NCBI GenBank assembly: GCA_963695985.1
Contig: CAVOIC010000015.1
Coordinates: forward strand, 106,188 to 170,187
DNA length: 64,000 nucleotides
Origin: DATBVX01 sp963695985
GTDB taxonomy: Bacteria > Pseudomonadota > Gammaproteobacteria > Steroidobacterales > Steroidobacteraceae
Direction of reading: 5' to 3'
Shown one piece after another: positions 58,293 to 64,000 of the stretch (the stretch's first letter is position 1; every line of letters starts with the position of its first letter). Below the pieces are notes generated by a model. That model was not told the origin of the DNA. It saw only the letters and a program-made list of their open reading frames with translations, and ran no database searches. Both the position numbers and the translations under genes were made by a program.

Positions 58293-59132
58293 ATGGCTCG
58301 ACGCGCACTGCTCATCGGCATCAATCGGTACCTGATCCCCGGGGCGGACCTGCGTGGCTGCGTCAATGACGTGAGCAACATCCGCGTCGCGCTGCTGCGG
58401 TACCTCGCCTTTCGCCGCAGCGACATCCGCGTGCTCACCGATCTGCGAGCGACCAAGGCCGCGATGCAGTCTGCCATCAGTGCCCTGGTGAGCAGTGGCC
58501 GCAAGGGAGACGTGCTCTACCTGCACTACTCAGGACACGGCTCGAACGTCCCCGACAAGAACGGTGACGAAGCCGACCATCGCGACGAAATCCTCTGCCC
58601 CAGCGATCTCGACTGGAAGGATCCGCTCACCGACGACTGGCTGCGCAGCACTTTCGACCGGCTGCGGGCGCGCGTGAATCTCACCGTCGTGATGGACTGC
58701 TGTCACTCGGGCACCAACACCAGGGCGATACTGCCACCCGATGCGCCTGTGATTGCGCGCTACCTGCCCAATCCCTGGGACTTGATGGCGGAAGAGTCGC
58801 GCCGCGGGCTGCGCGGAACGTATCGCCGCGCCCTGCACGCACGCGCGACGCGCCGGCGCGCCGACGTGGTCGAAGCCGAGATTGGCGAGGTCCTCATCAC
58901 CGGCTGTCGTGCGACACAGACCTCGGCTGATGCCTACATCGGGCGTACTTACAATGGCGCGCTCACTTACTCGCTCGTGGCGGCAATCCGCGCTACGCGC
59001 GGCAAGCTCACCAACCGGGAACTGCACGCTCTGACGCTCAGCAAGCTCAAGGCGGGGGACTTCGACCAGGTGCCGCAGCTTGAGGCACGGCGCGCGGCCT
59101 TCGAAGAACAGTTCCTGGCGCCGAAGGCCTGA
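58293..59132 (+). CDS. Caspase-family (C14/metacaspase-like) cysteine protease
   Basis: The 279-residue product is a stand-alone caspase p20-type domain. The first strand ALLIGINRYLIPGADLRGCVNDV is typical, His82 lies in YLHYSGHGSNVPDKNGDE, and the catalytic Cys is most likely Cys137 in TVVMDCCHSGTNTR. DHRDEILCPSDLDW carries acidic residues that in metacaspases shape a basic P1 pocket. ITGCRATQTSADAY and TYNGALTYSLVAAI complete the fold. No signal peptide or membrane segment is seen, so it should be cytoplasmic. GGGAGGATCCC precedes the ATG. The giant CHAT gene follows 41 bases later. Confidence 0.9.
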   Translation: MARRALLIGINRYLIPGADLRGCVNDVSNIRVALLRYLAFRRSDIRVLTDLRATKAAMQSAISALVSSGRKGDVLYLHYSGHGSNVPDKNGDEADHRDEILCPSDLDWKDPLTDDWLRSTFDRLRARVNLTVVMDCCHSGTNTRAILPPDAPVIARYLPNPWDLMAEESRRGLRGTYRRALHARATRRRADVVEAEIGEVLITGCRATQTSADAYIGRTYNGALTYSLVAAIRATRGKLTNRELHALTLSKLKAGDFDQVPQLEARRAAFEEQFLAPKA

Positions 59133-59173
59133 GCGCGTGGGCGCGTCGGATTTCCGGATAAGCAGGAGGCAAT

Positions 59174-62100
59174 GTGGCCAAGCGCCGTAAGACTTCACTC
59201 TCGCGCAGCGGTCGTATGCGTTCCGCAAGCCGTTCGCGCAGGAGCGCGTCGAGGTCATCCTCGGTATTCACCCTGCGCGGCCCGCTCGCGCCAGTGCCCC
59301 AGGAATCCGCGCTACGCGCCGCCGTCCGAGGCGGGCGAAGGCCGGTCGTCCAGATCCGGGTCAAGGCCGAATTCCGGCCGGCAAGTCGCGGTGTCACGCC
59401 CGAGCAGCGTGTCGAGGTGGCGCATGACGATGTGCTCGAAATCGAATTTGCCGACGGTATGCGTACCTGGATGCGAGGTGATGAGTACCGTGAGCGCCTC
59501 GGTGGGGCGGCGGCACGCGGGATCGCCACGCCGGAACTTGAAGTGCCCGCCAGTCTGGTTCTTACGCCCGCTGGTGCACCGAGCCGTGGTGCGATCGGAT
59601 GGGTGCTGAAGTCACTCAAGGTACTTGGAGTCGACGTGCAGGCGCGCACTGCGCTGGCGCTTGCAGCCGCGGTTGAGAAACGCGCGGGGCTGCGCCGACC
59701 GGGATTGGGCCTTTACCAGTGCGGACTCGAAACGGGGCAGTTCGAGCTGATGCCCGGTGCTCTTCCTGCGAAGGCCGCCGACGATCGGCCGTATCTGGTT
59801 TTCCTGCACGGCACGCTCTCGAGCACGTGGGGAAGCTTCGGGGAGCTGTGGTCAGCGGAGCGCGCGCGCGAGCTGGTGCAGCTCAAGAGCAGTTACGGCG
59901 ATCGCATCTTCGGGTTCGAGCACGCGACCCTCGCAGTCAGCCCGCTGCAGAACGCGCTCGATCTGGTCGGGGCGCTGCCGGCTGGTGCAACGATTCACCT
60001 CATCTCGCATTCGCGCGGTGGACTGGTGGGCGAGCTTGTGTGCCGCTCGCAGTCCGGCACCGGCGGCACGACCGGGACCGGCACTGGCGCCGAGCGCCGT
60101 GGGACAGCAGATCCATTTGACGCCGACGAGCTCGCGTTGCTCGGCTCCCAGAACCGCCTGCTGGCACAGCTCAATCAGGCGCTGAAAGATCGTGCGTTGC
60201 GAATCACGCGTTTCGCGCGTGTCGCGTGCCCCGCCCTGGGGACGACGCTGGCATCGGGAAGACTCGATCGCTGGTTGTCGCTGATCGGGAGCGTCGCCAG
60301 CAAGGCGTTGCCGCAATCTCCGATCGCGGAGGTCGCAAGCGACATCGGCGACTTCATCGCGGCGGTCATCAAGGAACGCACAGACCCCAGGACGTTACCT
60401 GGTGTGGAGGCGATGATGCCGGAATCGCCTTTCACGAGGCTCGTCAACTGGCCGTCGGCCAGCGTCGCGGGCGAGCTGTACGTGATCGCCGGCGACGTCG
60501 ACCCGAGCGGTGTCTGGGCAAAGCTCCTGGTGTGGGTGACCGACCGTTTCTACGGCGGCGATCACGATCTGGTCGTCAACACAGCGTCGATGTACGGCGG
60601 CGCCCGGCGCACGGACTTGGCGAAAGGCAGTTTCTTCGAAGGCCCCGCCGTCAATCACTTCAACTATTTTCGCAATACGGACAGCGCCGCACGCATGGTC
60701 GCGGCTATCACACGCGGGGACGCCACGGGATTCGAGGACTTCGAGCCGAAAGTCACCGAGATCGCCCGGGCCATCGAGGTGCGGGACGCCGCACCGCGTC
60801 CGACCGTCATCGTGCTGCCCGGCATCATGGGCAGCGAGCTCGCCGTAAAGAAGGACCGCATCTGGTTCGACATCGGCGACCTGCTCCTGGGCGGCATGGA
60901 GAAGCTCGCGATCGGTGCGAAGAACGTTCAGCCCCTGCAGCCGTTCGCGCGTTACTACGGTGATCTGCTGCAATTCCTCGCGGCCAGCCATCGTGTCATC
61001 CCGTTCGCCTATGACTGGAGACTCGACCCACGGCTTGAAGCCGATCGCCTCGCGGCTCGCATCCGCGAAGTACTGCCAGCCGCGCGCGAACAGCGTCAAC
61101 CGCTTCGAATCCTCGCTCATTCCATGGGGGGACTCGTCGCGCGCACCATGATTGCCCGGCACCGTGACCTCTGGACGGAAATGCTCGCCCTGCCGGGCAC
61201 GCGCTTCGTGATGCTCGGCACACCGAACGGCGGCTCGCATTCGATCACCGAACTGCTGGTGGCGCGCTCGCAAACCTTGCGCCAGCTCGCGCTGCTCGAC
61301 GTGCGCAATGGCACGCGCGGGCTGTTGAACGTGATCACGCGATTTCCGGGCGTGCTGGCCATGCTGCCCAAGGATGCGCGCGAGGACTATTTCGACCACG
61401 CGGTATGGCAGTCGTACGCGGACCAGAGCGACAAGAGCTGGATAACGCCGGCCGCTGCGGATCTTCAGGGCGCGCGCGTACTGCGCGCGCTGCTGGACCA
61501 GACGGCATTTGATCGACGGGCGATGTTCTACATCGCGGGGCATGCGCGTGCCACGCTGTGCGCGATGCGCATCGATGTCCAGGAGACAGATCCCGCGCGG
61601 CGCATCCAGTTTGACGCAACCAATCGCGGTGACGGACGCGTCCCGTGGGAAAGCGGAATTCCGCCAGGTCTTCAGACCTGGTACATGGAGGCTGCACATG
61701 GCGATCTGTCCGCTGACAAGAGCGGGTTCCCCGCGATCGTCGACGTGCTCACGAGCGGCAGCACCACACGACTCGCGACTACGCCGCCGGTCGACCGCGC
61801 GGCTGCAGAGGTATTCGCGATGCCGCGCGACACGGATGCAATTTATCCGGACGAGGCGACACTGCAGGCAAACGCGCTCGGCGCGCAACCGGCGCGCAGT
61901 CGCCGTAAGGTCAGCGTCCAGGCGCCGGTAAACGTGCGTGCCATACACGGTAATCTCGCGTTTGCGCGCTTCCCGGTCGCGGTCGGCCATTATGTGGGCG
62001 ATACGATCATCAGTGCCGAGAAAGCACTGGACCGGGCACTGGCTGGCCAGCTCTCGCAGCGCCTGCAGCTCGGGCTCTACCCCGGCCCGATCGAATCCAG

Positions 62101-64000
62101 CGCTGTATTCGTCAATTCACGCCTGTACAGCTACGACCGGGTTACGCCCAAGGGCGCCGTCGTCGTCGGCCTGGGCAACGCGGGTTCACTCAGCGCCTCG
62201 CAGCTCACTCGGACCTTCGTGCACGGCTTGCTCGAATACGTGAGCGAGTGGAAGGAACGCGGCGTGGTTGCGGCCAGCGAGGACGCGCAGGCGCTCGGCA
62301 TCAGCGCCTTGCTGGTCGGCAGTGGAATGGGTGGCGTTGCCGTCGCGGATTCCGTGGCGGCGTGCCTACGCGCAGTGGCCCAGGCCAACGATGTTCTGCT
62401 GGCTTCCGGTCAGGCGCAGAACATCGGGGAGATCGAGTTCATCGAATTGTGGCGCGACCGTGCCATTCAGATCGTGAGTGCCTTCGCGCGCATTGAAAAA
62501 GATGAGCCCGCGCTCAAAGGCAGATTCCGCTTTGACGGGAAACTGTCGCGGCGCAAGGGTGCGCGCCAGCGCGTGAGTTTCCAGGAGCCAGGCGGCTGGT
62601 GGCACCGTATCCAGATTCTCGGCGAGGCCGTGCCGGGTTCCAGCGAGAAGGCGTTGCGGTTTTCGGCGATCACGCGCCGTGCGCGCAACGAAGTGCGCCT
62701 GCTGACCACGCAGCGCGCGCTCGTCGATGGGTTCATCCGCCAGGCGATTCAGACCACGCAGTACGAGGAGGAGCTGGCGCGCACGCTGTTCGAGTTGCTG
62801 CTGCCGAATGAATTCAAGGACGCCTCGCTCGACGAGGACAACGTCGTGCTGATGGTGGATGAGGAATCCGCCGCCTATCCATGGGAGCTGCTCGAGGATC
62901 CGCTCGAAGGCCGCGGCACCGGAGGTCAACAGCCGTTCAGCTGCCGGCGCGGCGTCCTGCGGCAGCTCGAGTCGCTGGAGTATCGCGATAACGTTCAACC
63001 GAGCACGTCCTTGGAAGCCCTGGTGGTCGGCGATCCGGTAAGCCCGTTCGTCGAGCTCAAGGGCGCCCAGAACGAAGCCAGGACGGTGGCACGTACCCTC
63101 GACGTCAGCGGGCAGTTTCGCGTCAATCATCTTGACCGGCCCAGCGGCACTCACGTTCTCAACGCCTTGTTTGACCGGCCTTATCGCGTCGTGCATCTCG
63201 CCGGTCACGGCGTCTATCAATATGCACCCTCGGCCGCGAGCCGGGAGCGCGTCAGCGGAATGGTCATTGGCGATGGCATGTTCCTGACGCCCCACGAAAT
63301 CGGCCAGATGCGCAGCGTGCCTGAATTCGTGTTCATCAATTGCTGTCATCTCGGGCGCATTGAGAGTGCCGTGCCGGCCCGGCTGAACGTGCGCAATGAC
63401 TACAACCGCCTCGCCGCAAACCTTGCCGAGGAGTTCATACGCATGGGCGTGCGCGTCGTGATTGCGGCGGGCTGGGCAGTCGACGATGAAGCCGCCGCTG
63501 CCTTCGCGCAAGCGATCTACAGCGACCTGCTCGCTGGAGCGAGCTTCGGCCAAGCGACTCGCGCTGCGCGCAAGGGAATCTACGAACGCTTTGCGACTGT
63601 GAACACATGGGGCGCGTACCAGTGCTACGGCGATCCTGACTATCGGCTGGTCAGTACGGCCGACACCACGACGGCGGCCGCGGAACCGAGTTTCGCGACG
63701 CCAGAGATCGCGGTGACTGAGATCGAGGACATTACCGCGCAGCTCGAGACGGTGGGCGACGCCGATCCCTCCTGGTATCTCGCGCAGCTGACGCACATCG
63801 AGCAATGGCTGCGCGAGCAGGACTGGTTGGCGAAACCCGGCGTGTGCATCTCTCTCGCGCGCGCCTATTGGGAAGCGCTGCAATTTCAGGATGCGCTGCG
63901 CTTCTACCGCGACGCGCTCAAGGAGGACTCGGCATCACTTACCCTGCGCGACATCGAACAGCTCGCCAACCTGATGACGCGGTTGGCCGTGGAGTCTACT
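59174..64000 (+). CDS. Giant protein with two alpha/beta-hydrolase (lipase/LCAT-like) domains and a CHAT protease domain (runs off the window)
   Basis: This frame is open for 1,609 codons to the window edge. After an Arg/Ser-rich tail there is an alpha/beta-hydrolase domain (oxyanion YLVFLHGTLSSTWGSF; nucleophile Ser280 in HLISHSRGGLVGE). A second one is LCAT-like (VIVLPGIMGSELAV; Ser650 in LRILAHSMGGLVARTM). A middle region (about 920-1060) has RFPVAVGHYVGDTI and LGLYPGPIESSAVFVN. The CHAT domain has His1345 in VVHLAGHGVY and Cys1391 in VFINCCHLGR, and a TPR-like helical repeat follows at the end. No membrane segment is obvious. AGGAGG stands four bases before the GTG, which is short; ATG 59216 is an alternative start. 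Confidence 0.88.
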   Translation, partial: MAKRRKTSLSRSGRMRSASRSRRSASRSSSVFTLRGPLAPVPQESALRAAVRGGRRPVVQIRVKAEFRPASRGVTPEQRVEVAHDDVLEIEFADGMRTWMRGDEYRERLGGAAARGIATPELEVPASLVLTPAGAPSRGAIGWVLKSLKVLGVDVQARTALALAAAVEKRAGLRRPGLGLYQCGLETGQFELMPGALPAKAADDRPYLVFLHGTLSSTWGSFGELWSAERARELVQLKSSYGDRIFGFEHATLAVSPLQNALDLVGALPAGATIHLISHSRGGLVGELVCRSQSGTGGTTGTGTGAERRGTADPFDADELALLGSQNRLLAQLNQALKDRALRITRFARVACPALGTTLASGRLDRWLSLIGSVASKALPQSPIAEVASDIGDFIAAVIKERTDPRTLPGVEAMMPESPFTRLVNWPSASVAGELYVIAGDVDPSGVWAKLLVWVTDRFYGGDHDLVVNTASMYGGARRTDLAKGSFFEGPAVNHFNYFRNTDSAARMVAAITRGDATGFEDFEPKVTEIARAIEVRDAAPRPTVIVLPGIMGSELAVKKDRIWFDIGDLLLGGMEKLAIGAKNVQPLQPFARYYGDLLQFLAASHRVIPFAYDWRLDPRLEADRLAARIREVLPAAREQRQPLRILAHSMGGLVARTMIARHRDLWTEMLALPGTRFVMLGTPNGGSHSITELLVARSQTLRQLALLDVRNGTRGLLNVITRFPGVLAMLPKDAREDYFDHAVWQSYADQSDKSWITPAAADLQGARVLRALLDQTAFDRRAMFYIAGHARATLCAMRIDVQETDPARRIQFDATNRGDGRVPWESGIPPGLQTWYMEAAHGDLSADKSGFPAIVDVLTSGSTTRLATTPPVDRAAAEVFAMPRDTDAIYPDEATLQANALGAQPARSRRKVSVQAPVNVRAIHGNLAFARFPVAVGHYVGDTIISAEKALDRALAGQLSQRLQLGLYPGPIESSAVFVNSRLYSYDRVTPKGAVVVGLGNAGSLSASQLTRTFVHGLLEYVSEWKERGVVAASEDAQALGISALLVGSGMGGVAVADSVAACLRAVAQANDVLLASGQAQNIGEIEFIELWRDRAIQIVSAFARIEKDEPALKGRFRFDGKLSRRKGARQRVSFQEPGGWWHRIQILGEAVPGSSEKALRFSAITRRARNEVRLLTTQRALVDGFIRQAIQTTQYEEELARTLFELLLPNEFKDASLDEDNVVLMVDEESAAYPWELLEDPLEGRGTGGQQPFSCRRGVLRQLESLEYRDNVQPSTSLEALVVGDPVSPFVELKGAQNEARTVARTLDVSGQFRVNHLDRPSGTHVLNALFDRPYRVVHLAGHGVYQYAPSAASRERVSGMVIGDGMFLTPHEIGQMRSVPEFVFINCCHLGRIESAVPARLNVRNDYNRLAANLAEEFIRMGVRVVIAAGWAVDDEAAAAFAQAIYSDLLAGASFGQATRAARKGIYERFATVNTWGAYQCYGDPDYRLVSTADTTTAAAEPSFATPEIAVTEIEDITAQLETVGDADPSWYLAQLTHIEQWLREQDWLAKPGVCISLARAYWEALQFQDALRFYRDALKEDSASLTLRDIEQLANLMTRLAVEST

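Noticed and set aside
62366..63883. A 505-codon open frame on the minus strand, opposite the CHAT gene
   Set aside because: The plus strand has continuous CHAT-domain motifs with catalytic His and Cys; the minus frame resembles nothing.
1..64000. CRISPR arrays, tRNA genes, rRNA genes and insertion sequences
   Set aside because: I found no regularly spaced direct repeats, no cloverleaf-like sequence with CCA context and no transposase motif on either strand.

Overview
The window is dense, high-GC bacterial DNA. Almost every gap is short, many genes overlap as ATGA, GTGA or TGATG, and GTG or TTG starts are common. The gene content points to a gammaproteobacterium near the Xanthomonadales/Steroidobacter/Nevskia group: a Pil-Chp chemosensory operon beside gshB and a TonB protein, ampDE, a bactofilin-erpA-ppx block, a bifunctional TyrA, and an aryl-polyene pigment cluster with a halogenase-like gene. 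The taxonomic placement is inferred from gene content only. I see no rRNA, tRNA, CRISPR array or insertion sequence.

Layout. 1-1593 (minus): 3'-truncated TonB-family gene and gshB. 1945-11597 (plus): type IV pilus chemotaxis operon pilG-pilH-pilI-pilJ-chpA-chpC, with a large inverted-repeat element between chpA and chpC. 11583-13702 (minus): rsmE and bioA. 13797-16724 (plus): ampD, ampE, a BtuF-like periplasmic corrinoid-binding protein and a small membrane protein. 16757-18073: an exported amidase of the hydantoinase/carbamoylase family. 18111-20476 (minus): PduO-type cobalamin adenosyltransferase and BtuB, preceded by a clear cobalamin riboswitch. 20890-22569: a haem-motif lipoprotein and a broken chrA chromate transporter.

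22591-38374 is a complete-looking aryl polyene (APE/xanthomonadin-type) type II polyketide cluster in two divergent arms. It has two ACPs, a ketosynthase/chain-length-factor pair, a second ketosynthase, a ketoreductase, four hotdog dehydratase-like proteins, an acyl/aryl-ACP ligase, a thioesterase, two acyltransferases, a GT2 glycosyltransferase, a LolA-like protein, an MMPL exporter, a DUF3261 lipoprotein and a FAD enzyme carrying the WxWxIP signature of flavin halogenases. Together these would build a polyene on an aryl starter, attach it to a lipid and export it to the outer membrane.

38408-57250 is mostly housekeeping: two small exported proteins, an inositol-monophosphatase-family enzyme, a minus-strand operon (pdxH, CPXCG protein, a zinc-protease-like protein, a B12-type ABC ATPase), an alpha/beta hydrolase, a Gly/Tyr-rich exported protein, tyrA, a diguanylate cyclase, btuC, rppH, a coiled-coil membrane protein, bactofilin, erpA, ppx, ppk1 (two frameshifts), anmK, an M23 peptidase and tyrS.

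57297-64000 is the most unusual part. A predicted lysozyme-like protein, a caspase-family protease and a giant protein (at least 1,609 residues, running off the window) lie in one direction. The giant protein joins two alpha/beta-hydrolase (lipase/LCAT-like) domains to a CHAT caspase-like protease and a C-terminal helical repeat. All catalytic motifs look intact. A protease-lipase-muramidase set like this is a candidate regulated cell-damage or defence system.

Several genes (chrA, one hotdog gene at 22591-23024, ppk1) are broken by single-base indels while everything around them is intact. Sequencing or assembly error is a serious possibility there.
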